DNA of 64,000 nt from the NCBI GenBank assembly GCA_905250075.1, contig CAJNOP010000539.1, positions 62,001 to 126,000 of the forward strand, given 5' to 3'. The DNA comes from Rotaria sp. Silwood1 (Eukaryota > Rotifera > Eurotatoria > Philodinida > Philodinidae). This document shows positions 37,601-49,799 of this stretch, in pieces; position 1 is the stretch's first letter; every line of letters begins with the position of its first letter. The position numbers and the translations under genes were made by a program. The notes beneath the pieces were generated by a model, which was not told the origin of the DNA, ran no database searches, and saw only the letters and a list, made by a program, of their open reading frames with translations.

Positions 37601-40038
37601 TTAGTTTTTTCGGAGAAGTAAATTATGTTTTGAGCTCAATTCAGTGAAGAAAAAATCATAAATTAAATCAAGTCGATACGATAGATGTCATCTTTTATAT
37701 ACACTCTATATCATCTAGTTTATTTAAAATATTGAAAAAAAGAATAACTAACTAAAGGATATAATGAAAATTACCAAGATAAAGCTGTACCCAGTCGTCT
37801 ATGTTGCTTTTTTAAATCTTGAAACTTTTTTCAGGATGATATAATACAACAAAATAACTAAAATAAATCGTGAAATTAAAAGAATATTGACAAACTTTGT
37901 CGTTAAAATTGTTTTACACATGAGAATCACGCAGCATATAACGTAGTTGCAAATTTATTAAATGATGTTCACAGTAATAACTGATATTTATGTAGTCAGA
38001 TTAAAATGTTATAATACTTCTTTTGCAACCGATAGAAGATTCAAACTAAAAAATAATATATTGATTTCCATGACTACTAATTTATTATTTTTTCTTACAA
38101 AGGAAAGTCTCCAACTGATCCACACCGTTTTCAATGATATTTTGTTCATATGTCGGATACAGTATTCGAAGAAAAACTCTAAGAGAGGTTGGGCTGATCG
38201 GGCTTCTTTCAAAGGTTATGATCATTTTACTAATTTTTCGGCCTAGTACAAGGTGTATAGTGACAAATGTGAATAGTGAAATTTCAATCTGAAATTTTGC
38301 TTATATGAAGCTCTTGTGATCATTAGAACACTTCAAAAGTTTCAAACGAAAAAAAAAAATTTCCTGTTGGATTTGTTCAATTTAAAAAAAAAGTCAATTC
38401 TCCAGGACTACGGATTATGAGACAATTGTTGAAGAATCAATATCGCCAAAAGGAAACATATTTTTCCATTGATACTTTCAGAATGTTCTAATGACCACAA
38501 GAGCTTCATATAAGCAAAATTTCAGATTGAAATTTCACTGTTCAAGTTTTCACTAGACCGAAAAATCAGTAAAATGATCATAACCTTTGAAGGAAGTTCC
38601 ATCAGCCCAAACCCTCTTAGGATTTTTCTTCGAATACTGTACTCGACATATGAACAAAATATCATTGAAAACAGAGTGAATCAGTTAGGGACGTTCCCTC
38701 GTTAGTTAAGTCTAGGATCACAAAAGGGAAATGCATTTTTTTTATATCCGATTATGTACTGACGGCTAGACATTAGAGTAGATGAGAAAAAAAGAAGATA
38801 CACATGTGATCTAATATTACTGTCACATATGATCAACACCAGCTTATAGCAAAATTGTATTATCGTAATGCTAATTGAAGTCTGATCAAATATCATAGAA
38901 TTGTAGAACATTGTTTTTTACTATCATATCATATAGAAAGAAAATTTCTTTAAGCTTCTTATTAAGAATTAAAATACCTTCCTCCATAGTAGTTTTTCTT
39001 TTTGATATACTTTATGTAATAATAAATGAATTTCTATAGTGCTCCTGTCCTATGTGTGGCTATGAATCCAACGGGAGAACAATTTTATAGTGGTGGTCTT
39101 GATTCAATTATCTCCGTATGGAATATTCCAAATTCTGAAGTTGATCCATATGATGCATATGGTATAGATCTTATTAATCTATTTCTATTTTTTTTTTGCT
39201 TTTATTAAAAAAAAAAACTTTTTATTTACGTTCTAAAGATTCCAATGTGTTATATAAAGTATTAGATGGTCATACAGATGCTGTCTGGCAATTAGTTATA
39301 TCCGGTCAAAAATTATTATCATGTTCCGCTGACGGATCAATACGATTATGGGATGCAAATTTAAATGAACCATTACAGTCGACATTTCATAGTAATTATT
39401 CTTCTTTGTCGTTGTTTTTATTATTAAGATTATTATATTTTTTTTTTGAAGATGAAGGTATTCCATTATCTATTGATTGGTTAATGCGAGATACAAGTCA
39501 ATTTGTTGTTACTTATGATTCATTAAAAACTTTTATATATGATACAGAAACCGGACAAATTGTAAGACAATTTGTTAATGATCATTCATCAATAGGTGAT
39601 GAAAATTATCGTATTAATCGTTTGATAAGTCATCCATGTCAACCAATTATTATTACAGCTCATGACGATAGAAAAATTCGATATTTTGATAGTAATTCTG
39701 GTAAGAAAATTTTTTTTAAATAAAAATAAATTCGATTATTTCTTTTTTTTTTTTTTTTTTTTTTTTCTCTTCATCTTTTAGGTCGTATGATTCATTCAAT
39801 GGTTGCTCATCTTGATAGTGTGACATCATTAGCTATTGATCCTCAACAAACTTGTCTTCTATCTGGTAGTCATGATCGTTCAATACGTTTATGGAATTTA
39901 GAAAATCGTAATTGTCTACAAGAATTAACAGTTCATCAAAAAAAAGATGATGAATCTATACATGATGTTGCATTTCATTCCTCAAAACCATATATGACTA
40001 GTGTTGGAGCAGATTCAATTGCGAAAATCTATGCTTAA
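31602..40038 (+). CDS. STRN: Striatin, STRIPAK scaffold (PP2A B''' subunit)
   Basis: Striatins scaffold the STRIPAK complex, joining PP2A to GCKIII kinases, Mob4 and STRIP. Fifteen exons close in frame to 767 aa (human about 780): 31602-31787, 31871-31974, 32041-32135, 32194-32272, 32339-32506, 35281-35379, 35440-35633, 35705-36069, 36127-36188, 36259-36375, 36444-36497, 39040-39161, 39239-39391, 39452-39700, 39782-40038. The N-terminus has the family's conserved block (YTVPGILHFLQHEW, residues about 27-40), which leads into the coiled coil (ARIAFLQGERQGQENL, RIKMLEYALKQER) that binds PP2A. A Ser/Asn-rich middle follows, with WNVDPSRINRLKEEYKRDR. The C-terminal half (from about residue 440) is WD40 repeats: EDRTLKLWNL, LDSIISVWNI, DGSIRLWDA, HDRSIRLWNL, ending at DSIAKIYA. 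The exon 8 donor is uncertain by one codon. Introns are 52-82 nt except introns 5 (2774 nt) and 11 (2542 nt). Confidence 0.95.
34393..34988. mobile_element. Palindromic MITE in striatin intron 5 (PIF/Harbinger-like)
   Basis: A 596-bp inverted repeat centred near 34690; the outer ends read TGAGGAAACCTCTTCAAGTG and, from the other strand, CGAGAGAACATCTCCAAGTG. It is flanked on both sides by TAA (34390-34392 and 34989-34991), the 3-bp target duplication typical of PIF/Harbinger elements. Arms match along their length with many substitutions, so it is an old copy. No coding capacity. Confidence 0.8.
38098..38701. mobile_element. Palindromic MITE in striatin intron 11, same family
   Basis: A 604-bp inverted repeat centred near 38400; ends read CAAAGGAAAGTCTCCAACTG and, from the other strand, CGAGGGAACGTCCCTAACTG. 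It is flanked by TTA on both sides (38095-38097 and 38702-38704). Internal blocks are homologous to the element at 34393-34988, for example CCGAAAAATCAGTAAAATGA here and GTCGAAAAAACAGTAAAACG there. No coding capacity. Confidence 0.82.
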
Positions 40039-40893
40039 ATATATATGTATACCGTGAACGACCTTTTCTTCTCTCTTTCCTTTTTTGTTTTCTTTTTTTT
40101 AAATAGTTTTGTGTCGTATTCTTTTCATTTTCCATCATGTCTCTTAAGATTATCAATTTTTGTTCTTTCCTTCATGTAAATAAAAAAAAACAACCAAACA
40201 TATTCGTGTATCGATTTTTTTATCATGAACAACAAATCGGTATAGAAAATACTTTTTTGACAGAATGTTACATTTACTCTTCTCTTTTGATCTTTGTTTT
40301 TTTTTTTGGCTACATATCTATCTATCTTGTATTTCTTGTCTTTTACTAAGAAAAATATATACATATATATATATATATAAATATAAACATCAAAAAAGAA
40401 AAACATTCGAGCACGGCATGTGTAGAAAACACATTCACTCTTATTGTTATTTGTTTTTTTAGATGGTTAGAAGTATCAGAATTTTTTCATTCAGATTATC
40501 TTAAATAAAGATTATTTGTTAATTTATTATTGATGATGAAAAGTATCAAATTATATTTCTAATCTTGTCAAATAAGATATTTCCAAATCTGTTATCATTT
40601 CTTTCTTATATTGATTATACATGTCTCCATTATGTATGTTTGACCTTTCAGTTTTTTTTATCGACAAAGTAAATCATTATCTTTGTTTCTGTTAACATAT
40701 ATAAATAACGATCATCAAGACTCTTTTCTTTTTCTTTTTTTCTTTTTTCCTCTGATGATATAGAGCGAACAGAACACATAGATTATCTTCTACATTTTTA
40801 CTCTTCCACATCTGTTCCCGATATACGCATATATATATATATATACATATAAGCACCATTTGTTATAATCATAGTCGATTTATTACTGGTTAG
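40039..40893. other. Intergenic: striatin 3' end and promoter of next gene
   Basis: A very T-rich stretch with an (AT)n run at 40361-40379 and another near 40831-40848; AATAAA at 40504-40509 may end the striatin transcript. The open frames on both strands here are low-complexity Phe/Ile/Lys/Tyr runs and are not taken as genes. Confidence 0.5.
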
Positions 40894-42325
40894 ATGCGTG
40901 TTAATAAAGAACTTTCGCAGAATGGATATAGTTCTCATCATAGAAGAAAATATGATGATCGATTAAAAAGAAGAAATTATCGGTAAGGAAAATGATCAAT
41001 AAATTCTTGAAAATTTGGCTATTTCTTTTTTTTTTTGTGTTTGGGTTTGTACAGTCATGATGATCATCAGTCTCGTAGTAATGGAAATTATTCATCACAT
41101 ATTTCATTAAAATCTCATCATAATCGTTATGAAAGTTGTACATCTTCACCATCATTAAATCGAAAAGATAATAATCAATCGAATTATTACGATAATCATG
41201 TATCATCTCGATTTAATCGTCAAACGAACAGTCCTGATATATATTCACCATTATCAATTGATCAACCAATTGTTTCTGATCGTCAACATCCAGATGCTCT
41301 CTATTATAAGTCTTCACAATCTATGCCTGATAGAGATTTACCATCACATTATATTGATTCAGAACGAAATCGATATTCACCATCATTATCTTCAGCTTAT
41401 CGGTAGATTTTTCTATTTTAAATAAATAAATAATAATCTATTGAAAGATTCATTTAGACGAGACAATTATCATTCATCACCATCCTTGCCTTCTTATAGA
41501 AATGATTGTATATCTCGAAATAATAATAACAATGATTTATATATTCGTAATGAATATCGATCTCCAACACCGCCAGTATTAGCACCTTTATCTACACGTA
41601 GTACTGTTGATTCATACAATGATATGTATCGACCAAATGATTATAACAATCGTTCTCAGCACTATGATATAGAATGTAAGTAGCATCGAACGAATCTGTT
41701 GCTATTAATTCCTGCTGTTCGCACAGCTGTTGTTTATATTTATTTCACAGTAATAAATGATTCATTTTGTCTTTTTCATTAAACAGAAGCTTTTTTTCTT
41801 TTTATTTCGGTCAGCATGACCTAATTAACATTATAAAGATATGATTTGTACTGATTGGTTTTTATGTGATGATAATCTCATTAAAAAAAAAAGCAATCTT
41901 TTATGTGAAGAATTAATTTATTCATGCATTCATTTCTATTTATAGCAAATCGAAATGGTTCATCACGAACTTATCATTCAATGACATCTACACCATCATC
42001 TATTCATCGTTCGGATTCCTATCGAATTTCATCAACCACTCAAATGTCATCACCATCATCACTTCCAACATTATCTTCTTCTTCTGCTTCTATGATTCAT
42101 GATCTGTATACACAACCATTTTCATCTATAAGAGAAATTGATTATCGAGCAAGAGATTATGGAATGACAACATCAATGGATTATCGTCAAACAGTTTCAA
42201 ATAAGTCATCTGATCATTATGATAATGATTATTGTTCATCATCATCATATCGAGATCGTTCAAATCTCAAACGTTCTAGATCAAGTTTGCATGAGAATGA
42301 ATCTAAACGACCAATGAGACGATAA
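40894..42325 (+). CDS. Ser/Tyr/Arg/Asn-rich low-complexity protein
   Basis: Four exons joined by clean GT-AG introns: 40894-40982, 41055-41402, 41458-41675, 41946-42325. Phases fit and give 344 aa. The protein is almost wholly low-complexity: Ser, Tyr, Arg, Asn and Asp dominate, with repeated short patches such as SSPSLPSYRND, RSPTPPVLAP and RDRSNLKRSRSSLHENESKR, and a basic tail ending RPMRR. There is no globular domain, signal peptide or membrane helix. The composition resembles RNA-binding or splicing-associated disordered proteins, which suggests but does not show a nuclear or RNP role. The start is taken at the first ATG of exon 1, which codes for a basic stretch (HHRRKYDDRLKRRNYR). It lies 856 bp after striatin on the same strand. 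A longer 5' end cannot be excluded. Confidence 0.72.
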
Positions 42326-43213
42326 AAGAATGATTATTATGTTTTTCTTTTTGTTCTGATAATTTTCGATTTCTCCACAAATACCTGTCAAATATATATA
42401 TTTAAATAACATCTCCATTATTTCTATAAACATTTGTTTTCTGTTTGTTTGTTTTTTTTTTTTAAAATTATTTATCGTTGTTTTTTGTTACATGTATATT
42501 TACATTTTGTTAAAATTATAAATTATTAAAATGATTAAAAAAAAGAAAAAACTAAGCAAAGAATTTCATAAAAATGATTGTTTTTCTTCTTATAGAAAAC
42601 AATCGGTAATATTTTATTATTACTGATTTACATCAAACAATCTACTGTAATGATTTAGGTATATATAAATCTTGTTTTTCCTTACTTGGAATGTATGCAA
42701 AAAGAAAAACTAAGATGTATTTACTTGTGGTGAAGATGAATATAAGTAGAATATGATGAGAGACTCGATGAAGTTTTTTTTTCTTTTTTCTGTTCTTCTA
42801 CATCATTTCATCCGAACGAATGAATCGACTAACTAAACGAACAGGAAAAAAAAGAGAATAGTAGATGTTTTCAGCAAAAATAGAATGGTTCTAAGAGGCT
42901 CAATAGTTGATTGGTAACTTGTAACTAGTGTGTCGGTTCTCACAATGTAATGCTTTTTTTTTTCTCTCGACAAAAAGAAAATAAGAACGTAGAGTGACAA
43001 GCAAGAAAAAAAAAATGTAATTTTTTCATTAACACACGCTCAAAACAAGACAGTGTGGTCGCACGAATGCGTTGCTATTAGTCATGCAGAGAGGGTTACT
43101 TTTCTTTTGTATAACGTTGTTTTTTTTTCAAATATATACCTTAAAAAAAAATGATTAATAATTCTTTTTCCTGTATATCGTAGAGAAAAATCAAAAAGAA
43201 AAACATAACAACC
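42326..43213. other. Intergenic between low-complexity gene and transporter
   Basis: AT-rich, T-run-rich sequence with no coding feature; probably the 3' end of the upstream gene and the promoter and leader of the SLC17 gene. Confidence 0.5.
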
Positions 43214-45148
43214 ATGACTCTGTGGAATCTTCATCATAAAATTCCAAAACGTTATGTACTTAGTTTACTTGCATTTTTTGGATTTTTTAATGGTTTTATT
43301 TTACGATCGAATCTATCGATTGCAATTGTTTCAATGGTTAATCCAACCACTGAAAAATTACCAAATAATACAATCAAAATAATACCCGTAAAGTTACTAT
43401 TTTTTTATTTTATTTAAATCTGTATGATTTTGTGTTTTTTTTTTGTTGTCGAAATAAAATTTAGCCTACGTATCATTGGAGTACAAAAACACAAGGTTAT
43501 ATTCTTTCCTCATTCTTCTATAGTTATACTGCTCTTCAAATACCAGCTGGATTTTTAGCAACGAAATTCGGTGGACGAATTTTATTTGGTGGTAGTATTG
43601 GTTTATGTGCATTATTAGCTTTATTTACACCATTATGTGCTCAAGCTGGATCAGTAGCATTGATTATTCTTCGAGTTTTTCAAGGTTTTAGTTCAGTAAG
43701 TAGTTTTGAAAAAAATAAAATCAAATGAAATGTTTCATTTTTTTTTTCTTTTGATCGGAAGGGTTTTATATATCCATCACTTCATTCTATATGGTCAAAA
43801 TGGGCACCAAAAAATGATAAATCAAAATTGGCAACATTTGCATTTGCTGGTATGTATAAATGAAAAATAAAAATGTTTCTATGTATAAAATTTTTTAAAG
43901 GAAGTTATACTGGTATATTTATAACAATGATGTTTGGTGGACTTATTGCTGTTCATTGGTCATGGGAATGGATATTTTATTTATCAGGTAAATATATTTG
44001 GTATAGAAAATGAAAATTTTATATATAATTTAGGAGTAATTGGTCTTGCATGGACAATAGCTTGGTTCTACATAACTACTGAATCGCCATCAACTCATCC
44101 GACTATATCAGATGAAGAAGCAACATATATTCAAGAGAATCTAGTTCAAGCTATTTCACCAGTAAAATTAAGTTTTTAACAAATAAAAATTTTATTTAGT
44201 TGAATTTATTAGACATATCCGATTCCATGGAAAGATATATTAACATCATTGCCTGTATGGGCTATTATTGCTGCACATTTTGGAACTAATTGGTGTATCT
44301 ATTTAATGCTTACTGAATTGCCAACATTTATCACTCAAGCACTTAGTTTTCGAGTTGACACGGTTTGTCAAAAAAGCAATTTTTTGTTCCATTATCTTTT
44401 CTTTTTTCATAGGCCGGTTTATTAGCAGCTATACCTTGGTTACCATTGGCAATATCAATCTATGCATCAGGTTTTCTCTCCGATAGATTAACAGAAAAAT
44501 ATTCAACATTATATATACGAAAATTAGTTATGGCTATATGTAAGAAGATAAATATTATTTAGAATTATTTCTGACTAAATTCGTTGTATTTAGCTTTTAT
44601 TATAACTGTATTGGCTTTACTTCTTGTTACTTTATTACAAGCAAAACACCGAGCCTTAATTATAACAGGTATTGTAATTGCGACTGCCGGCTGTGGTCCT
44701 GCTTGGGCTAGTTTTGGTGTTAATCATCTGGATATTGGAGCACACTATGCTGGAATTCTAATGGGTTTATCAAATAGTTTTGGATCAGTACCAGGAATTC
44801 TTGTGCCGACTATAACAGGTTACATCGTTTCTGATACACAAGTAAGATTTTCTTATTTCAACATGAAATTTCTCTGTCATAAATAAACTTTAGTTAAAAC
44901 GTGAATGGAATGGAATGTTTATGATTTCCATAATGATTTGTATATTAGTTTTAATGTTTTATACATTTTTTGCTGGTGGTGAATTACAACCATGGGCATT
45001 ACATAATGATGATGAATATCAACATGTTTTCAACAATGCAGCAGCATCCCGAGATGTTGATGAACGAACTGGTTTAAATGAAAATAAGATTGATGACTTA
45101 ACAGATCGTTTAAAAGCTGAAATTCATCATGAAAATAATACCGAGTGA
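43214..45148 (+). CDS. Sialin-like SLC17 anion transporter (MFS)
   Basis: Proton- or sodium-coupled organic-anion carrier of the SLC17 family (sialin, vesicular glutamate and NPT transporters), expected in lysosomal or vesicle membranes. Nine exons: 43214-43387, 43465-43695, 43762-43849, 43901-43987, 44034-44161, 44213-44362, 44413-44539, 44594-44841, 44894-45148. They close to 495 aa, the length of human sialin. Family marks: FILRSNLSIAIVSMV in TM1, with the functionally important Arg; YALQIPAGFLATKFGGR-like TM2 to loop 2 (here TALQIPAGFLATKFGG); RVFQGFSSGFIYPSLHSIWSKW; DIGAHYAGILMGLSNSFGS; and GGELQPWA before the cytosolic tail. About twelve hydrophobic helices are visible. N-glycosylation sites occur in the long first luminal loop (PNNTIK). 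AATAAA is at 45309-45314. Substrate within the family (sialate, glutamate, aspartate, phosphate) cannot be told. Confidence 0.92.
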
Positions 45149-47605
45149 AGAAAAAAAGAAATCAATCACGAAAAAAAAATATTGTGTATTTTCAGTTATA
45201 TTAATTGTTGTATACTTGTTTTATTTTATTGTTGTTGTGTATTATTTAATATAAATTATAATAGTTGTGAGTATTATATGTATACATTTAAACAGTGAAT
45301 ATTATCAATAAATATGAATATTATTTTCAATAGTCAATTATTATTAAACTTATCAATACGAAATGAAAACTAGTTTGAATAAAGCAGCATCCTGTCAATT
45401 ACACCGACACTCCTCTGTAAAGAGTAAATGAAAAAGACGTAAAATTAGTGCACTTCTAATCTTTTTAAAGCTTGTTTATCATTCGATGCTGAATAAAAAG
45501 CTCAATCATTTATGATTCCTCATACCATAATTTATTATCAGGCATAACTAGCGTCCGATTTAAGGCAGTAATCTATTCATGTTCTAGCATCAATCTATGA
45601 TATTGAACTATGACTTGTTTAATTCAAAAAAATATTCAACCAAATCGATTTGATGGTCGTTCAAAGATATGCTGAATATCGATTATTTTTATAATGGTAA
45701 ATCTTATAGATGTTCACCGACATTTATGATCTATAGAGAATAGGTAGTATGTAGTGTATGAAGACTTATCTATACCAATTAATAGCTGTTGAATAGATCG
45801 ATCTATTGATATCTCATTATCGTTTAGCGTTTTTAGCTGTTTTTTTTATGACAGTATAGATAGTTACCAATCGAATTATGCTTTTACATTCATGAATCAA
45901 GAGTAAATGATTTTTGTTTCTTGTCAATTCAAATTCAATTTTATATTCGTGTTCAGTATCAAGGAGTAAGTGTAAATACAAGTTTCATGAGGATAAGTTG
46001 TTATTTACATTTCTTCTTATCAATACTCAAAAATGATTATATTGATAAATTGGTAGTATGAAGTCAGAATGTATGTGTGGTTAAAAAGAAAATCTATAGT
46101 CACCGCCTCACCCGTCTTGAACTGTATAGAAAATCAAATACTACGATTCTCTAGAACATTGAGTTTCAACTCGCTGATCTTTGTTTTTTTTACATTCCAT
46201 TTATGTCAATACTTTTCGGATGGATATCTATTTGTTTAAGAATGATTGAATTGACAGTACGATGAAATTGGTCTTCCTCTTTTCTTGTGGTCCTCAATAA
46301 AACTTCTGCAACAGATTTACATTATTCAAAAACCCGTAGTCAATGTCTTGAACTTTTCACTGACATCCAAAATAGGAGTAAGAATGTGGGCGGGTAAGCG
46401 AGAAAGAGAGTTCTGTTTCTCTTCACCTACGCAAATGTCTCTTTGTAACAGTAACTTTTTCAATAACGTCAACATTTTAATTGCGTAGATGTGCAACGTT
46501 ATTTATGCTCGCTGTCATCGCATGAGTATTTGTGACAACTTCAAGATTCATCTGCTCTGCATTTCTGCGCTCAAAACATAGAAGGAAAAAGTAAACAGAA
46601 GTTTCTAGATGCATCGAAAAGTGAAAAACAATGTATTCGTTGCTTCATCTATACAAATTGTGCAGAGGCAAAGACAAACACTATTGTTGCTTTTTCTGCA
46701 CGTCAATCAGCAGTAAGAAACAATTTAATCTTCAAATAATATAAAGTATATTGTTTCTACTCTAGCTACACTAGAATTTCACAGGCCCATTTTAATTTAG
46801 TATACTTCGTTAGATTGTGACCATAGACATGTAATTGAATGGCATCTATTGTCCTAAAATCTAGAAAAAAAGACTTCAAAAAGCTGTTTGAGACAGAGAG
46901 TAGGTCTGTCAGTTGAGGGCGAGTAAAATGCTTTTCTCTTCATCCACTACCCAGTCACAAGCCAAAATTTGTTCATTTACCTATTTGGGTGCGTGTGCGT
47001 GCAGGTCTTTTGTGTACAATAACCGGTATCTTAACCCACGTACCTACACGAACATCCTCCAACAGACAATATCTTACGAAAAATCGTTTAATCGTCCCAA
47101 TCACTGTTTCCACTTGAGGATGTGGGTGTAGGTAAGGTACTGAAGAAGTCTCACACTTACATTCACGCATATGATGCTGTTATGAATAAGGCAACATGAG
47201 AATACCAAAGGTCATTACAGATGTTTTATGAAGAAATCTTTTCAATGGCATCATAAGTGGAGATCGAAACGCGTATATACATGTTGTATAATCAAAAGCT
47301 CAAATTTTTCGTCCCTCCCTGCTTCCTAAATTTGATGGCGCAGCTTTGGTGAACCCGATCAATTCAACTTCAAGTTTTAGCCAATCTAATAGGAAGGATT
47401 TACAAATATATATGAAGAGAAATGCTTCGTTCTAGAGACAAGGAACGAACATGTGCGTATATATATATCATCGGTTGAAAACAAAGCGAAGAGACGACAA
47501 TTTTGAATCTACTTTGCATCTGAATGACAGGCAACAGTGGGGTAAAGTACAATCATTTATAAACAAAAAGAACCACTCACATGTTCAAAATGTTAAGCAT
47601 TAGTC
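45149..47605. other. Intergenic stretch without recognised genes
   Basis: AT-rich at first, less so from about 46300. Frames near 46285, 46913 and 46973 (minus) lack motifs and splice context. TATATATATA near 47459-47468 lies about 140 bp before the amidase start and could serve as its TATA region. Confidence 0.45.
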
Positions 47606-49646
47606 ATGGCCCAATCAGAGATATCGATTCAAATCGAAGCTGTGAGCGTCGACATGAATTGCAATGTATTAATCCGCAAGAATACACGTTGGCAAAGACA
47701 TTGCTTCAAATTATTCATCATATTCACAGTTGTAGTTTCTCTTCTCGCATTTCTCATGTGGTTTATGAACAAGAACAATATAAAACAGAGTAAGAACGTA
47801 GCAGAAATATAGTTGAAGAATGTAATTCTTGTGTTTTTTTCTTCAGTTCCCGTAAACTTGATCACATTATCGGATAATGTTGATGATTCTGTTTCATGCT
47901 CAATTCATTCTCACAATTCTTCTGTGGACCTTCTCATGGTGAGTATATCTTCTCTTGCTCAAGACTTGTACAATTGTCGCTATTCATCGACTGATCTCGT
48001 TCGTTGGTATTTTGCTCGTATCGATGCTGTCAATAGAAAAGGTCCTCATCCGCTATTTGCTGTTATTGAAACTAATCCAGATGCTTTAGTGATTGCCGAA
48101 GCTCTTGATCGAGAGCGACACACTACTGGTGCTAGGTCGCCACTTCACGGAATTCCTATTTTGGTTAAGGATAATGTGGTCACTGACGATCAGATGCAAA
48201 CAACAGCCGGCAGTCTTGCTCTTGTAGGATCTCGACTAGGTCGGGATGCTCATGTTGTTCGTCGATTACGGCAAGCAGGTGCTATCATTTTGGGCAAAGC
48301 ATCGCTTTCTGAATGGTCGAGTTTTCGATCTCAGAATCAATCGAGAAATGGATGGTCACCAAGAGGTGGACCAACTAGGTAAAATTGCGATTAGGCTCAC
48401 ATTATTCAGTAAGACTTAACGAACTGATATATTTATGTGTTCATAGTTCAGCATATGTTGCTAATGGTGATCCGTCGGGCAGTAGTAGTGGTTCAGCAGT
48501 TGCTGCCGCCACGGGATTATGTGCTGCAGCAATCGGAACAGAGACAGCTGGTAGCATTGTTGCGCCATCGAGTGTTGCAAATATTGTTGGTCTCAAACCG
48601 ACAGTTGGTCTCGTATCTCGTTCAGGCGTGATCCCTATTTCACGCTATCACGATTCGATCGGACCAATGTGTCGAACAGTCGAAGATGTTGCCATTCTGC
48701 TTGGTGAAATTACTAAAATGGATTTCACCTAAAGTATTTTGCTTTTTGTTCTTTCTTTGGTTACTAGAAGTCATGCAAGGTATCGATGAACGAGATGATT
48801 TCACACAGCAAAACGAAGCCGTTCGTTCGCAGAATTATACACAATTTTTGCGTGGGGTCAAAGGATTACGAGGTCTACGATTAGGTGTCTTGCGACACAG
48901 TAAGTATGAACTGTTCCTCATCTATGTGAAATGGAGAAAACAAAACTCCGTTCAGACACGAACATGTCCGATGAATTGAATGATGTGGTGAATCATTCAA
49001 TTGAGCTGATTCGTGCACACGGTGCAATTATCATCGATCCGGTGAATATCACTGGATTAGATCATGGCCAAATGTTCAACGATCTCTGGTTCCTTTTTCG
49101 AGACACTTTTCAAGAAGATATACACAACTATCTGGATCAACTAACTAATACATCTATACGATCTCTAATGGATATAATAGAGTTCAATTTGAATCATACA
49201 GATCAAGAATTTCATCCTGAATTTGCTTCGGATCAACGTAATTTTGAGATTTGTCTTAATCAAACAAAGTTATCATCAGTTGATCAAAAACATTTGCTCA
49301 ATAAAACTCGACAATGGGGTGGAGAATTGGGCATCGATAAAACGTAAAGTGTTTTTCCTGAAAAAATTCTATTATCAGTTTGATCATGTTTTTCAGTTTG
49401 AAACAATATGACTTAGATGCGCTCATTGTGGCGGATACTTTGTATGCACTGGTGATGATGGCATCAGCAGCTGGCTATCCTCTGATTAGTGTTCCAATGG
49501 GATACAAGCAACTGAATGGTCAACCTTTTGGTTTAATTATCGCTGGTACATCTTGGTCTGAACCGATGCTACTACGTATCGCGCACGGATTCGAACAAGT
49601 ATCACGTGTTCGAGATCAACGTCGACCTCCATATGCTGCACCCTGA
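47606..49646 (+). CDS. Membrane-anchored amidase-signature hydrolase
   Basis: Serine hydrolase of the amidase-signature family (Ser-cisSer-Lys triad), cleaving amides; substrate unknown. Six exons: 47606-47789, 47847-48378, 48447-48703, 48768-48899, 48956-49343, 49397-49646. All introns are GT-AG of 53-68 nt, and phases close to 580 aa. Residues about 34-54 form one hydrophobic helix (LFIIFTVVVSLLAFLMWFM) after a basic patch, predicting a type II anchor with the catalytic domain outside the cytosol. The triad is visible: Lys in PILVKDN, the cis-Ser in DPSGSSSGSA, the nucleophile in GTETAGSI. KPTVGLVSRSGVIPIS and the C-terminal VPMGYKQLNGQPFGL complete the family fold. The sequence most resembles bacterial, fungal and plant stand-alone amidases rather than GatA or animal FAAH, from memory. 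Exons 2-5 are visibly richer in GC than striatin or the FMO. Several N-glycosylation sequons (NIT, NTS, NHT) fit a luminal domain. Confidence 0.92.
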
Positions 49647-49799
49647 CTTTGTCCGATTTTTCAATAATCTCACTTTGATCTATGCAATTGTTTACAGAAA
49701 GAGAGAACAATGAAAACGTAGACTAAATTAGCCGAGTACTAGATTTTTTTGAATTGAAACTAGTAATCAAAGACTTAACAGATTTCGTGAGGACTCTAT
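49647..49799. other. Convergent 3' ends of amidase and monooxygenase
   Basis: Only 153 bp separate the stop codons of two genes that point at each other, so their 3' untranslated regions probably overlap. Confidence 0.6.

Noticed and set aside
40125-40462. Open frames on both strands after striatin
   Set aside because: Low-complexity Phe/Ile/Lys/Tyr runs from T-rich and (AT)n sequence; no motif or splice signal.
46913-47170. Overlapping frames on both strands upstream of the amidase
   Set aside because: No domain, no credible splice context, and neither links to the amidase exon chain.
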